Shown here in pieces: positions 8,485-18,210 of a DNA stretch of 64,000 bases; positions within the stretch are counted from its first letter, which is position 1, and each line of letters opens with the position of its first letter. The DNA is from Dyella jiangningensis (lineage in GTDB: Bacteria; Pseudomonadota; Gammaproteobacteria; Xanthomonadales; Rhodanobacteraceae), in NCBI GenBank assembly GCA_000632805.1, contig CP007444.1:3088772-3152771 (forward strand). The letters are read 5' to 3'. Under the pieces are notes generated by a model, which worked only from the letters and a program-made list of their open reading frames with translations, was not told where the DNA came from and did no database searches. A program made the translations under genes and the position numbers.

Positions 8485-9236
8485 GCGCCATCTCCCTTGT
8501 CGCCAAGCACGCCGCAATGCAGTGGTGGTGTCACCGAACCCGCGGGTTGCGCATGCATGTCAGCGGGCAGTTCACGACTGGCCAGCCATGCCGATACGGC
8601 GCTGATGTCCGATTCGCTCAGGCGGTTGGCGATGTCGTTCATGCAGTCAGGCGCTACCGTCGCGCGGGTCTTGGTGCGCCACGAGCCCAGCTGCGAACTG
8701 ATGTAGTCGTACGGCAGACCGACCAGGCCCGGGATATCCGGCTGCACGCCGGTGAGCTGGGTGCCGTGGCAGGCCGAACACGCGGGAATCTCGCGCGACG
8801 GATCGCCATGCGTCACCAGCTCCTCGCCGCGCTTGAGGGTCGCCGGCGACAACGGGGGCAGCGGCGAGCGGCTGTAGGGCACGTCCTGCGCGGCGAAGTA
8901 TTCGGCGATTTCGTGCATGTATTCCGGACTGAGCTGACGCGCCGTGTATTCCATCGGACCGTACTTGCGCAGCCCGTCCTGGAAGTCCTTCAACTGGCGG
9001 GTCAGGTAACCCGCCGGCTTGCCGGCCAGGCGGGGAAAGAAACCGCTCTCGGGGGTACCTTCGCCATGCACGCCATGGCAGGCCGTGCAGGCGGCGATGC
9101 GCTGCTGCAAGGTGTCGGGAATATCCGGATGCGGAGCATCCTGGGCCAAGGCCCCGAAAGGCAGCAGGATGAGCACGCCCATCCATGCGCCAAGGACACG
9201 CCTGGCCAGCCACAGCTTCGCTGAGAGCGCTTTCAT
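8481..9236 (-). CDS. Diheme cytochrome c (c4-like), exported
   Basis: A 251-residue protein with a Sec signal peptide (MKALSAKLWLARRVLG..., cleavage likely after FGALA near residue 31) and two heme c sites, CTACH (50-54) and CSACH (about 152-156), one per repeated cytochrome fold as in cytochrome c4. It would act in the periplasm as an electron carrier. It is the first gene of a two-gene operon with the triheme cytochrome, which starts inside its stop codon. The start at 9236 is set by the signal peptide. The region upstream is shared with the divergent amidase gene. Confidence 0.9.
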   Translation of the reverse strand: MKALSAKLWLARRVLGAWMGVLILLPFGALAQDAPHPDIPDTLQQRIAACTACHGVHGEGTPESGFFPRLAGKPAGYLTRQLKDFQDGLRKYGPMEYTARQLSPEYMHEIAEYFAAQDVPYSRSPLPPLSPATLKRGEELVTHGDPSREIPACSACHGTQLTGVQPDIPGLVGLPYDYISSQLGSWRTKTRATVAPDCMNDIANRLSESDISAVSAWLASRELPADMHAQPAGSVTPPLHCGVLGDKGDGA

Positions 9237-9350
9237 GATCTTCCCTAGTAAGCCTGGTGCGCTGCCGCCAGGACGGCGCGGCGATGTCGGTCGCTCATTA
9301 TAGGCAGCGGCCCTCGGTGGACCACGGCAAACTCCGATAGCCTGCCGTTT

Positions 9351-9367
9351 TGCGACATCATGTCGCA
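9351..9367. promoter_or_regulatory. Perfect 17-bp palindrome, possible operator
   Basis: TGCGACAT-C-ATGTCGCA is an 8-1-8 perfect palindrome in the 154-base spacer between the divergent cytochrome operon and the amidase. It ends 23 bases before the amidase ATG, a position where a bound protein would block transcription or translation initiation. There is no U-tract after it, so it is not a normal terminator. The binding protein is not identifiable from sequence. Confidence 0.4.
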
Positions 9368-9390
9368 CAACTTTGTCCGAGGCTGCCTCC

Positions 9391-10995
9391 ATGCTCCGCC
9401 GCCCGCTTGTCCTCGCCGTACTCGCCCTGCTGAGCGCATCACCACTGATGGCCGCAGAGGCGCCGGATGACGCATTCGCTTCCATCGCCACGCTGCAGCA
9501 GCACATGGATGCGGACACCCTGACCAGCCGCGCACTGGCCCAGCAGTTTCTCGATCGCATCCGCCGCATCGACCAGTCCGGCCCCTCCTTGAAAGCCGTG
9601 CTGGAAACGAACCCCGACGCGCTGCAAATCGCCCAGAAGCTGGACAGTCAGCGCAAGCGCACGAAACGACGCGGCCCGCTCTACGGCATCCCGGTATTGC
9701 TGAAGGACAACATCGACACCGGCGACCGCATGCTTACCACCGCCGGCTCGCTGGCGATGATGGATGCGCCGGCGCCGCGCGACGCCGGCCTGGTCGAGCG
9801 CCTGCGCAGCCACGGCGCGGTGATCCTCGGCAAGACCAATCTGAGCGAATGGGCCAACATCCGCTCCAACCATGCCAGCAGCGGATGGAGTGGACGTGGC
9901 GGGCAGACGCGTAACCCCTACGCGCTCGACCGCAACCCTTGCGGTTCCAGCGCGGGATCAGGTGCTGCGGTCGCCGCCGGATTGGTTACGGTGGCGATCG
10001 GCACGGAAACCGATGGCTCCATCATCTGCCCTGCCGCCGCCAACGGCATCGTCGGCATCAAGCCGACGCTGGGCCTGGTGAGTCGCAACGGCATCGTGCC
10101 GATCAGCCACAGCCAGGACACCGCCGGCCCCATGGCGCGCAACGTGGCCGATGCCGCGGCGCTGCTCGGCGTCATCGCCGGCAGCGATCCGCGCGATCCA
10201 GCCACCATCGAGGCCGATCGCCATGCCACTGACTACACCCGCTTCCTGAATGCCGACGGTTTGCGCGGCAAGCGTATCGGCGTCGTGCGTGCACTGGGCG
10301 GCGCGGAGCCGAACGCCGACCGTGTCCTCGACGAAGCCATCGCGCTGATGAAGGCGCAGGGTGCGGTCATCGTCGATCCGGTGGAGCTGCCACACCTCAA
10401 GGAGCTCGGCGACACCGAACTGACCGTGCTGCTGTACGACTTCAAGCACGACATCAACACCTATCTCGCCACGCGCACCGGGCTGAAGGTGAAAACCCTC
10501 GCCGACCTGATCGCCTTCAACCAACGCGAGGCCGAACGCGAGATGCCATGGTTCGGACAGGAGCTGTTCGAGCAGGCGCAGGCCAAGGGTGCGCTCAGCG
10601 ATGAGGCGTATATGTCCGCGCTGGCAAAGTCCAAACAATTGTCGGGCCCGGATGGCATCGACGCCGCCTTGAAGGCCCACCACCTGGATGCGCTGCTCGC
10701 GCCTTCATGGGGGCCAACCTTCGTCACCGATCCGGTGCTGGGCGACCATGTGGTCAGCGGCGATCCCACCGTCGGCGGCGCCTCGCAGCCGGCGGCCATG
10801 GCCGGCTATCCATCCATTACCGTGCCGGCCGGTTTCGCGCATGACCTGCCCATTGGCATCGTGTTGTTCGGCACGCGCTGGAGCGAGCCGACCCTGATCA
10901 GCATCGCCTATGGCTTCGAGCAACATGCCAAGGCCTGGCAACCGCCGACTTTCCTCGACACCGTGGGCGGCAAACCGGTGCCGCCGGCTCCTTAA
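9391..10995 (+). CDS. Exported amidase (amidase signature family)
   Basis: A 534-residue hydrolase of the amidase signature family. The Ser-cisSer-Lys triad can be placed: Lys105 in LLKDN, the GSSAGSG motif at 185-191, and the nucleophile Ser210 in [12 protein letters not shown]. An N-terminal signal peptide ([24 protein letters not shown]) points to the periplasm, unlike the cytosolic GatA subunit of the same family. I chose the ATG at 9391 because the signal peptide begins there; a TTG six codons upstream is possible. The substrate cannot be read from sequence, and nothing nearby suggests a GatCAB complex. The TAA stop overlaps the stop of the convergent MASE1 gene. Confidence 0.9.
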   Translation: MLRRPLVLAVLALLSASPLMAAEAPDDAFASIATLQQHMDADTLTSRALAQQFLDRIRRIDQSGPSLKAVLETNPDALQIAQKLDSQRKRTKRRGPLYGIPVLLKDNIDTGDRMLTTAGSLAMMDAPAPRDAGLVERLRSHGAVILGKTNLSEWANIRSNHASSGWSGRGGQTRNPYALDRNPCGSSAGSGAAVAAGLVTVAIGTETDGSIICPAAANGIVGIKPTLGLVSRNGIVPISHSQDTAGPMARNVADAAALLGVIAGSDPRDPATIEADRHATDYTRFLNADGLRGKRIGVVRALGGAEPNADRVLDEAIALMKAQGAVIVDPVELPHLKELGDTELTVLLYDFKHDINTYLATRTGLKVKTLADLIAFNQREAEREMPWFGQELFEQAQAKGALSDEAYMSALAKSKQLSGPDGIDAALKAHHLDALLAPSWGPTFVTDPVLGDHVVSGDPTVGGASQPAAMAGYPSITVPAGFAHDLPIGIVLFGTRWSEPTLISIAYGFEQHAKAWQPPTFLDTVGGKPVPPAP

Positions 10996-12617
10996 GTCGA
11001 CGCCGGCCGGGCGTACAGGAGACCGGCTTCGGCCGCCTCGATGCGCAAGGCGTCATGAAGGAGCAACGTGACGCCGAGCCGATTTTCGTCCTCGTGCTCG
11101 TGCACCAGACCGCCGTAGATGAGCGCGCGCTCCCGCACCGTCGCGATGCCCTGGCCGTTGGTGCCCAACAGGGAGACCAACTGCCGCCATTCGGGCGCAG
11201 GCCGGCCCCGCTGTGACGCCGTGGCCCGCGACGCAGTCATGCGCAACACCACCCAGCGCCGCCCATGCGTGCAGCCCCCACGAATCTGCATGCGGACGCT
11301 TCTGACGGGCTCGCGCGCAAGCAGGTACACAAGCACTTCGCAAGCCTGCCGGTAGAGCATCATGTGCACGTCGGGCGCCAGCAAGCTCAACCCGGCGCCG
11401 GAGAACTCGCAGCGGTACTCGGCTCCCGCCATCGCTGCCGCCTGCGCAAGCGGGCCATCCTCGAAGGTCGCGACGAGACCACGCTCCCGCCAGGATCGCG
11501 GGTGCAAGGCGTCAGCCAGACGCTTCATCTCGCGCTGGGTCAGGTCCAGGTGCCGGGTATAGGCGTGGTCCATGTTCGACGAAAGCTGCGGGCCCAGCCG
11601 ATCCATCATCCGCTTCTGGCCCACAAGCATGGATTCGCCCAGGCGATCCAGCGAATCGGCCACATGGCGAAGCCGCAGCTCTTCCTGATAAAGGCCTTGC
11701 TGGGCAAGCTGGAATCCACGCAAGGATTCCCCCGCGCTACGCATATCGAACCGGACTTCCTTGACGGCGTGCGGCAAGCGGCTGCCAAGCATAAGCAGGC
11801 TGGACACGGCAAACGCGACCAGGGCTTGCGCCTGGATCACGGCAGGATCGCGGATGGCGGTCACCGTCAGCTCGATGGCGAAACTGGCCAACATGCCGGC
11901 GATCGCCGCACCGCGCCAGCCATGACGCGAGGTCATCCACGCGGCCGGCAGAAAAGCGGCCATGCGCGCAACCTCCACCAGCTCGGCGTTCGCGCTGTAA
12001 AGCTCCAAACCCATCAAGAGCAACAGCGGAGGAATGACGCCCGCGGCGCAATCATGAAGGAAAGGGCGACTCGTAGTCACAGGTGACCAGCCGGTACCGG
12101 GTGCCCAAAGCGCCAATACGGCAGGCACCAAGGTCAGTGCCCCCAGATAGCTGCCGAGAAAATAGGTGAGCACGATATGCATCGTGATGGCCGGCGGCGT
12201 TTCGCCAGGCGGCATGTGCACGACCGAGAGGCCCCACGTGTTGGCCAACGCGTTGACCGCGCCACCTATCAATACGTAGATCAATATGGTGGATACGTCA
12301 GGCTCTCCATCGCGGAACAACCGCAGATGGCGGCGCGCAAATTCCACGACCGGAGCGGCCAGCAACAAGGGGGGAATCGTGATTACCAAGACCCACAGCA
12401 GGCCAAATTCGTCGTGATGCGCCCAGCCATGGCGCGCCAAGGCAACCGCCTCGCCCAGCATGATGGCCGGCCAAAAGCGATACGGGACGAACAGCAAGCA
12501 CAACACGCGCAAACCGGTAGGAAGGTTCCAGTTCGCCACGGAAATCTCGCGCATGAGTTCGTAGCAGGCGCCATAGACGCCCGCCACCCACAGATGCTGT
12601 AGTCCCCTATGCGTCAT
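10992..12617 (-). CDS. MASE1-domain membrane sensor with degenerate histidine-kinase-like core
   Basis: About the first 300 of 541 residues form some eight hydrophobic segments in the MASE1 pattern, an integral membrane sensory domain. Then come a helical stretch with LDLTQREMKRLADALHPRSW, where an HPK7-type phosphoacceptor box would sit, and an ATPase-like region with GTNGQGIATVRERALIYGG. The usual H-box (HDxxxQ) is not seen and N and G boxes are weak, so kinase activity is doubtful. I prefer the ATG at 12617, which has AGGAAG six bases upstream; a GTG at 12662 would add 15 residues. No response regulator gene is adjacent. Its stop shares bases with that of the convergent amidase. Confidence 0.75.
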   Translation of the reverse strand: MTHRGLQHLWVAGVYGACYELMREISVANWNLPTGLRVLCLLFVPYRFWPAIMLGEAVALARHGWAHHDEFGLLWVLVITIPPLLLAAPVVEFARRHLRLFRDGEPDVSTILIYVLIGGAVNALANTWGLSVVHMPPGETPPAITMHIVLTYFLGSYLGALTLVPAVLALWAPGTGWSPVTTSRPFLHDCAAGVIPPLLLLMGLELYSANAELVEVARMAAFLPAAWMTSRHGWRGAAIAGMLASFAIELTVTAIRDPAVIQAQALVAFAVSSLLMLGSRLPHAVKEVRFDMRSAGESLRGFQLAQQGLYQEELRLRHVADSLDRLGESMLVGQKRMMDRLGPQLSSNMDHAYTRHLDLTQREMKRLADALHPRSWRERGLVATFEDGPLAQAAAMAGAEYRCEFSGAGLSLLAPDVHMMLYRQACEVLVYLLAREPVRSVRMQIRGGCTHGRRWVVLRMTASRATASQRGRPAPEWRQLVSLLGTNGQGIATVRERALIYGGLVHEHEDENRLGVTLLLHDALRIEAAEAGLLYARPAST

Positions 12618-12848
12618 GAAGCGCTTCCTGAAGCGCCCTAAGCCGTTGCCTGGCGTTGTCACTGCTTAGAACCCACCCCTGGTTAGAGCGCGGCCGACTT
12701 CGAGGCTGGCAACGCCGTCGCCATTCTCGCAGGATTTTCGCCCGATATTCATCGCAGGCTCGTTTCGAATAAATGCCCCGCCTGATTCTGAGTTTCGGCA
12801 GATACGCGGCAATCTGAACCCGGCCGCCCCCAAAGGCCGAGTCCCGGC

Positions 12849-14225
12849 TCAGCCCGGCAACGCCCCCACCGACTTGCGCACGATCAGCATGGCCAGTTCC
12901 AGCGACTGTTCATAATTGAGGCGCGGATCGACCATCGATTTGTAGGCACGGTCCAGATCGGCCTCGCTAAGGTCGCGGGCGCCCCCCATGCACTCGGTCA
13001 CGTCTTCGCCCGTTAGCTCGAGATGCACGCCGCCCAGGCGCGTACCCGCCGCCGCATGAATGTCAAACGCCTGGTCCAATTCGCCGCGGATGTTATCGAA
13101 CCGACGGGTCTTGTAGCCGTTGGACGTGGTCTCGGTGTTGCCATGCATCGGATCGGCAACCCACAGCACGCGACGGCCCTCGCGCTTCACCGCCTCCAGC
13201 AATGGCGGCAGCGCACGACCTATCGGTCCGTTGCCCATGCGATGGATGAGAGTGAGGCGTCCGGGCTCATCGTCGGGGTTGAGCGCGTCGATCAATGGCA
13301 GCAACTGCTCGGGCGTCACCGAGGGGCCCACCTTCACCGCTACCGGATTGCGGATGCCGCGGAAGTACTCCACGTGCGCACCGTCCAGCGCGGCTGTCCG
13401 CATGCCGATCCAAGGAAAGTGGGTGGACAGGTTGAACCAGCCCCGATGTCGCGGCACCTGGCGCGTCAGGGCTTCTTCGTAGTGCAGCAGCAACGCTTCG
13501 TGCGAGGTGAAGAAGTCCACGCGCGAGAAACCTGCGATAGGACCCGCCAGCGTCTCCATGAAGCGAAGCGAATCGCCGATGGCGGCAACCATGCGGCGGT
13601 ACTCGGCCGCCAGTGGTGAATGCTCCACCCACGCCAGATCCCAGTACTCAGGATGGTGAAGGTCGGCAAAGCCGCCGTCGATCAGGGCGCGCACGAAATT
13701 CATCGTGAGCGCCGAATGCGCATGGGCCTGGATCAGACGCTGCGGATCCGCGCGACGGGCCTGGGGCGTGAATTCGGGACTGTTGACCAGGTCGCCCCGG
13801 AAGCTCGGCAACGTCTGGCCGTCCCGTGTTTCCGTGTCCGCCGAACGGGGCTTGGCGTACTGACCCGCAAAGCGTCCGACACGCAGCACCGGCTTCTGAA
13901 GTCCGTGCACCAGCACCAGACTCATCTGCAACAACACCTTCAGGCGGTTGGAAATGATCGGGCTCGTGCAGTCGGCGAAACTCTCGGCGCAGTCACCGCC
14001 TTGCAGCAGGAAGCGCTTGCCCTCCTGGGCGTCCGCCAACGCCTGCTTCAACGCCAGTACTTCCCAGGAGGTCACCAGCGGCGGGAGTGCGGCCAGCTGG
14101 CCGGTAGCGCGGGCAAGCTCGGCGGCGTCTTCGTAGAGCGGCTGCTGCAGGGCTTCTCGCTGCTTCCAACTGGCAGGTGTCCAGCCAGGAGGAACCAGTT
14201 GTGTCAGGGGCAAGATCTGGCTCAT
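12849..14225 (-). CDS. aroG: 3-deoxy-7-phosphoheptulonate synthase, class II
   Basis: Catalyses the first step of the shikimate pathway, joining phosphoenolpyruvate and erythrose 4-phosphate. At 458 residues it is the plant-type (class II) form, not the 350-residue class I enzyme of E. coli. Signature stretches are LQGGDCAESF, RVGRFAGQYAKPRS, FNLSTHFPWIG and DPMHGNT, which carry the metal ligands and substrate-binding residues. The start at 14225 gives MSQILPLTQLVPPGW, matching the family N-terminus; the open frame extends upstream into dsbB. It lies 13 bases after dsbB on the same strand and may be co-transcribed with it. Confidence 0.95.
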   Translation of the reverse strand: MSQILPLTQLVPPGWTPASWKQREALQQPLYEDAAELARATGQLAALPPLVTSWEVLALKQALADAQEGKRFLLQGGDCAESFADCTSPIISNRLKVLLQMSLVLVHGLQKPVLRVGRFAGQYAKPRSADTETRDGQTLPSFRGDLVNSPEFTPQARRADPQRLIQAHAHSALTMNFVRALIDGGFADLHHPEYWDLAWVEHSPLAAEYRRMVAAIGDSLRFMETLAGPIAGFSRVDFFTSHEALLLHYEEALTRQVPRHRGWFNLSTHFPWIGMRTAALDGAHVEYFRGIRNPVAVKVGPSVTPEQLLPLIDALNPDDEPGRLTLIHRMGNGPIGRALPPLLEAVKREGRRVLWVADPMHGNTETTSNGYKTRRFDNIRGELDQAFDIHAAAGTRLGGVHLELTGEDVTECMGGARDLSEADLDRAYKSMVDPRLNYEQSLELAMLIVRKSVGALPG

Positions 14226-14238
14226 GGCAATCGCTCGA

Positions 14239-14736
14239 TCAGGTGCGCTTGCGCGCGGCGGCATACAACGCCACGAAGACAAGCAGCACGAACCAGAGCA
14301 GCGTCCACGCAGGCATGGGCAAACCGAATACCGGCTCGATCTTGGCGCACTCGCCCGAACCGGTGAACACCATCTTCAGCACCTTGGCGAACGGAAACGT
14401 GTCCATCATGTAGCCGAGGTTCGGTCCGCATGCGGGAATCTGGTCGGCCGGCAGGGTCTGCAGCCAGAGATGACGCGACGCCGTGGCGATGCCGCCCAGC
14501 GCACCAAGCAACACGCCGCCGGTATACAACCAGCGTGCGCCGCCGCGCGGCGCGTGCGCGCCGCCGAGCAGGAAAAACAGCCCCATCACCATGAACGCAA
14601 TACGCTGAAAGATGCAAAGCGGACACGGAATCATGCCCAGCACGTGCTCTGCATAGAGCGCATAACCCAGCAGGGCTACGCAGACGAAAAAACCAGCCAG
14701 ATAGGTAGTGCGGTACGACCAGCGGAAGGGATTCAT
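14239..14736 (-). CDS. dsbB: Disulfide bond formation protein B
   Basis: Inner-membrane quinone reductase that reoxidises periplasmic DsbA. The 165-residue product has four hydrophobic segments and both essential cysteine pairs: C38-x-x-C41 (PCPLC) in the first periplasmic loop and C103/C130 in the second. MNPFRW at 14736 is the family-like start; an ATG four codons upstream (14748) is an alternative. aroG follows 13 bases later. Upstream bases 14749-14920 hold no gene or clear signal. Confidence 0.95.
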   Translation of the reverse strand: MNPFRWSYRTTYLAGFFVCVALLGYALYAEHVLGMIPCPLCIFQRIAFMVMGLFFLLGGAHAPRGGARWLYTGGVLLGALGGIATASRHLWLQTLPADQIPACGPNLGYMMDTFPFAKVLKMVFTGSGECAKIEPVFGLPMPAWTLLWFVLLVFVALYAAARKRT

Positions 14737-14920
14737 GGGCTCGGGCATGCTGCGTTGCGAAAGCGGGACATTACCCGCTCGCCTCTCCCCTGTCAGCCCT
14801 GCCGACCCAACCATCAGGAGGCCGTCTCGGGTATCTGCAGTCGGACACCTGGATGCACGCTCCCTCCAATGCGCCTTGCCCGCCGACACCCGCGTGCGAA
14901 CCCAGTGCCACTCGCATGCC

Positions 14921-14960
14921 AAAAAAGCAAAAACCCCGGAAGGTTGCCCTGCCGGGGTTT
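14921..14960 (-). terminator. Rho-independent terminator after rplQ
   Basis: On the minus strand the stem AAACCCCGG/CCGGGGTTT (14952-14960 and 14931-14939) has a 12-base loop and is followed by TTGCTTTTTT. It sits 24 bases past the rplQ stop and ends the long ribosomal-protein block. Confidence 0.85.
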
Positions 14961-14984
14961 CTGCGAAACGCTTGAAACTACCGA

Positions 14985-15362
14985 TTACTCGGCAGATTCG
15001 GTGCGCGGACGATCGACCAGCTCGACATACGCCATCGGCGCATTGTCGCCAGCGCGGAAGCCGGCCTTGAGGATACGCAGGTAACCGCCGGGACGCTCGC
15101 GGTAACGAGGGCCCAGCTCGATGAACAGCTTGCCCACGGCTTCCTTGTCGCGCAGACGTGCGAACGCGAGACGACGATTGGCGACACCGTCAGTCTTGGC
15201 GAGCGTGATGAGCGGCTCGGCAACGCGACGGAGTTCCTTCGCCTTGGGAAGGGTGGTACGGATCAGCTCGTGCTTGATCAGCGACGCAGCCATGTTCTTG
15301 AACATGGCTTCGCGGTGGCTGCTCGTGCGGTTGAGCTTGCGACCGGATTTCTGGTGGCGCAT
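14985..15362 (-). CDS. rplQ: 50S ribosomal protein L17
   Basis: A 125-residue large-subunit protein near the peptide exit tunnel. The N-terminus [17 protein letters not shown] and the motif [18 protein letters not shown] are diagnostic. It is the last gene of the alpha operon, normally directly after rpoA; here a 302-base spacer rich in hairpins lies between. A terminator follows. Confidence 0.98.
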   Translation of the reverse strand: MRHQKSGRKLNRTSSHREAMFKNMAASLIKHELIRTTLPKAKELRRVAEPLITLAKTDGVANRRLAFARLRDKEAVGKLFIELGPRYRERPGGYLRILKAGFRAGDNAPMAYVELVDRPRTESAE

Positions 15363-15566
15363 GGCAATACTCTCTATGTCTGTTGTTATGAAAAGCCGGC
15401 GGTTATGTCCGACTTCCCGCGGTTACCCGCTGATGAAGCCCTTCGTGTTACGGGCTCTTGTTGAGCAAGACGGCAAAGTTGCCGTTGGGGCGCCTGCAAA
15501 ATCCGAGGAATGAACACTCGTCAGACTGCCAGTACCAAGCGACCAAGACAGCCGCCTAAACATCAC

Positions 15567-15657
15567 GCGACTTCGTCAGTCGCTTTTGACAAGAGGCGAG
15601 CGTACCGAAGTACGCTCGCCAATTGCCAATACTGCCGGCGACCGCGAACGGTCGCCG
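15567..15657 (-). promoter_or_regulatory. Three tandem stem-loops between rpoA and rplQ
   Basis: The 302-base spacer (15363-15664) contains three perfect stems: 15567-15583 (6 bp), 15595-15620 (11 bp) and 15636-15657 (9 bp). On the transcribed minus strand the last two have UUCG loops, and the 11-bp stem closes with C(UUCG)G, a hyperstable form. None has a U-tract, so they are not classic terminators. They could act as processing or stability elements, or be REP-like insertions. I see no gene in the spacer. Confidence 0.6.
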
Positions 15658-15664
15658 TGGAACA

Positions 15665-16663
15665 TCAGCCCAGCTGCATGCCGTGCGACAAGCCCGGCGG
15701 CGGCCAGTTTTCAAGCTTCATGCCCAGGGCCAGACCGCGACCACCCAGCACATCCTTGATTTCAGTCAGGGACTTCTTGCCGAGGTTCGGCGTCTTGAGC
15801 AGCTCGACTTCCGTCTTCTGCACGAGGTCGCCGATGTAGTAGATGCTCTCGGCCTTCAGGCAGTTAGCCGAACGCACGGTGAGCTCCAGGTCATCGATCG
15901 GACGGAGCAGCAGCGGATCGAACCCGCCCTTCTCCGCCTTGTCCGTGGCGCTCTCGCGACGCGAGAAGTCACCGAACACCGACAGCTGGTCGTTGAGGAT
16001 CTCGGCGGCCTTGCGAACCGCATCTTCCGCACCGATGGTGCCGTTCGTTTCGATGTCGAGCACCAGCTTATCGAGGTTGGTACGCTGTTCCACACGGGCA
16101 GCGTCCACTTCGTAAGCCACGCGCAGCACCGGCGCGAACGACGCGTCAAGCTGCAGGCGACCGATCGGACGTGCTTCATCATCCGGATGCTGGCGCGCGC
16201 TGGCCGGCTGGTAGCCGACGCCACGACGCACCTTCAGGCGCATGTTGAGAGCGATGTCCTTGGTCAGGTGGCAGATCACATGCTCGGGGTTGATGATTTC
16301 CACCGAGTGATCGACGGCGATATCGCCGGCGGTGACTACGCCCTTGCCCTTCTTGGACAAGGTCAGGGTGACTTCGTCACCCGAGTGCTGGCGAATCGCC
16401 ACATCCTTGAGGTTCAGCAGGACTTCGATCACGTCCTCCTGCAGACCCTCGAGGGTGGTGTACTCGTGCAGCACGCCATCAATTTCAACCTCGACGATGG
16501 CAGAGCCAGGGATCGAGGAAAGCAGCACGCGACGCAGCGCGTTGCCCAGGGTGTGGCCGAAACCACGCTCGAGCGGCTCGACCACCACCTTCGCGCGGTT
16601 GGGTCCAAGCTGCTCGACGCTGAGGCCGCGAGGCCGCAGCACGCTAGTTGACGAAACTGCCAT
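15665..16663 (-). CDS. rpoA: DNA-directed RNA polymerase subunit alpha
   Basis: 332 residues. The N-terminal domain (about 1-235) dimerises and assembles beta and beta', with the motif [19 protein letters not shown]. The C-terminal domain (about 250-325), with [12 protein letters not shown] and [16 protein letters not shown], contacts UP elements and activators. It lies 16 bases after rpsD, as in the standard alpha operon. Confidence 0.99.
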   Translation of the reverse strand: MAVSSTSVLRPRGLSVEQLGPNRAKVVVEPLERGFGHTLGNALRRVLLSSIPGSAIVEVEIDGVLHEYTTLEGLQEDVIEVLLNLKDVAIRQHSGDEVTLTLSKKGKGVVTAGDIAVDHSVEIINPEHVICHLTKDIALNMRLKVRRGVGYQPASARQHPDDEARPIGRLQLDASFAPVLRVAYEVDAARVEQRTNLDKLVLDIETNGTIGAEDAVRKAAEILNDQLSVFGDFSRRESATDKAEKGGFDPLLLRPIDDLELTVRSANCLKAESIYYIGDLVQKTEVELLKTPNLGKKSLTEIKDVLGGRGLALGMKLENWPPPGLSHGMQLG

Positions 16664-16679
16664 GCAGGGCTCCGGTTGA

Positions 16680-17306
16680 TTACTTCGAATAGAGCTCGAC
16701 GATCAGGCTCTCGTTGATGTCGGTCGGCAGGTCGCCGCGGTCCGGCATCGCCTTGAAGGTGCCTTCGAACTTCTTGCTGTCGACTTCCACCCACTGCGGG
16801 CGCAGGTCCATGGTGTCGAACACGGTCGCCGCTTCCTGCACGCGCAGCTGATTGCGAGCGCGCTCGGTCAGGGCAACCACGTCACCAGAACGAACCTGGT
16901 ACGACGGGATGTTCACCTTCTTGCCGTTGACCAGCACAGCCTTGTGGCTGACCAGCTGACGAGCCTGGGCGCGGGTGACCGCGAAGCCCATGCGGTAGAC
17001 GACGTTGTCCAGACGGCTTTCGAGCAGGCGCAGCAGGTTCTCACCGGTGTTGCCCTTGAGGGTCGACGCCTTGGTGTAGTAGTTGCTGAACTGGCGCTCG
17101 AGGACGCCGTAGATGCGCTTGACCTTCTGCTTTTCACGCAGCTGCAGCGCATAGTCCGACAGGCGGGCGCGCTTGTTGGCGCCATGCTGGCCGGGCTTGT
17201 TTTCCAGCTTGCACTTCGAATCGATAGCGCGAGCGGGGCTCTTCAGACTGAGATCTGCACCCTCGCGGCGGGCGAGCTTGCAGGTAGCTCCACGATAACG
17301 TGCCAT
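16680..17306 (-). CDS. rpsD: 30S ribosomal protein S4
   Basis: 208 residues, start [16 protein letters not shown] at 17306 (the open frame extends 14 codons upstream without homology). S4 nucleates 30S assembly on the 16S 5' domain; an S4-type RNA-binding domain lies near 98-160 ([20 protein letters not shown]). In E. coli S4 represses its own operon. It lies 11 bases after rpsK. Confidence 0.98.
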   Translation of the reverse strand: MARYRGATCKLARREGADLSLKSPARAIDSKCKLENKPGQHGANKRARLSDYALQLREKQKVKRIYGVLERQFSNYYTKASTLKGNTGENLLRLLESRLDNVVYRMGFAVTRAQARQLVSHKAVLVNGKKVNIPSYQVRSGDVVALTERARNQLRVQEAATVFDTMDLRPQWVEVDSKKFEGTFKAMPDRGDLPTDINESLIVELYSK

Positions 17307-17317
17307 GGGTATGCTCC

Positions 17318-17704
17318 TTAGACTCGACGCTTCTTGGGGGGACGGCAACCGTTATGCGGAATCGGCGTGACGTCGATGATGTTGAGGACCTTGTAGCCGA
17401 GGGCGTTCAACGAACGCACCGCCGACTCGCGACCCGGGCCCGGGCCCTTGATGCGCACTTCCACGGTCTTCACGCCGTAGTCGCCAGCCGCGCGGCCGGC
17501 CTTTTCGGCGGCCACCTGGGCAGCAAACGGGGTCGACTTGCGCGAACCGCGGAAACCCGCGCCGCCGGCAGTCGCCCACGACAGCGCGTTGCCCTGGCGA
17601 TCGGTGATGGTAACGATGGTGTTGTTGAAGGAGGCCTGCACGTGGGCCACGGCATCCGTGACAACGCGCTTGATCTTCTTCTTGGTCTTGACAGGCTTGG
17701 CCAT
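17318..17704 (-). CDS. rpsK: 30S ribosomal protein S11
   Basis: 128 residues; platform protein of the small subunit near the mRNA exit. The basic N-terminus, the segment [20 protein letters not shown] and the C-terminus [13 protein letters not shown] are typical. It is 12 bases downstream of rpsM in the alpha operon. Confidence 0.98.
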   Translation of the reverse strand: MAKPVKTKKKIKRVVTDAVAHVQASFNNTIVTITDRQGNALSWATAGGAGFRGSRKSTPFAAQVAAEKAGRAAGDYGVKTVEVRIKGPGPGRESAVRSLNALGYKVLNIIDVTPIPHNGCRPPKKRRV

Positions 17705-17716
17705 GTTCGGAATCCG

Positions 17717-18073
17717 TTACTTCTTGATCGCGCGACGCGGACCCTTGCGGGTGCGTGCGTTCGTACGCGTGCGCTGGCCGCGCACAGGCAGACCACGGCG
17801 GTGACGCAGGCCGCGGTAGCAACCCAGGTCCATCAGGCGCTTGATGGCGATACCCACCTCGCGACGCAGATCGCCTTCGACGACGTACTTGCTGATTTCG
17901 TGGCGAAGCTTTTCAACTTCACCTTCACTCAGGGACTTGATCTGCGTGGTAGGAACCACGCCTGCGTCCGCGCAGACCTTCTTGGCCCGGCTGCGGCCGA
18001 TCCCATAAATGCTCTGCAGGCCAACCCAGACATGCTTCTGGACCGGCAAATTGACACCCGCGATGCGCGCCAT
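17717..18073 (-). CDS. rpsM: 30S ribosomal protein S13
   Basis: 118 residues; head protein that makes intersubunit bridges and contacts the P-site tRNA through its basic tail. [14 protein letters not shown] and the C-terminal [21 protein letters not shown] are family-typical. It opens the alpha operon, 137 bases after secY, with no rpmJ between. Confidence 0.98.
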   Translation of the reverse strand: MARIAGVNLPVQKHVWVGLQSIYGIGRSRAKKVCADAGVVPTTQIKSLSEGEVEKLRHEISKYVVEGDLRREVGIAIKRLMDLGCYRGLRHRRGLPVRGQRTRTNARTRKGPRRAIKK

Positions 18074-18149
18074 GATGTACTTTCTCCGATGCGTTTCGTG
18101 CGCGGTAAACGCGCAATTCTAACCGTAAACAACCCAACAGGAAAGCCCT

Positions 18150-18168
18150 GCGGCACCTGGGGTGCCGC
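18150..18168 (-). promoter_or_regulatory. Stem-loop in the secY-rpsM spacer
   Basis: GCGGCACC-TGG-GGTGCCGC is an 8-bp perfect stem with a 3-base loop. The 137-base spacer (18074-18210) otherwise holds no gene; I looked for rpmJ and did not find it. No U-tract follows. It may modulate read-through into the alpha operon. Confidence 0.45.
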
Positions 18169-18210
18169 CGCCCTCCAATCCAGACCAACTTCCCACCACC
18201 CCAGCAGCCA

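Noticed and set aside
18074..18210. Possible rpmJ between secY and rpsM
   Set aside because: Translated in all frames by eye, no L36-like Cys-containing short protein is present.
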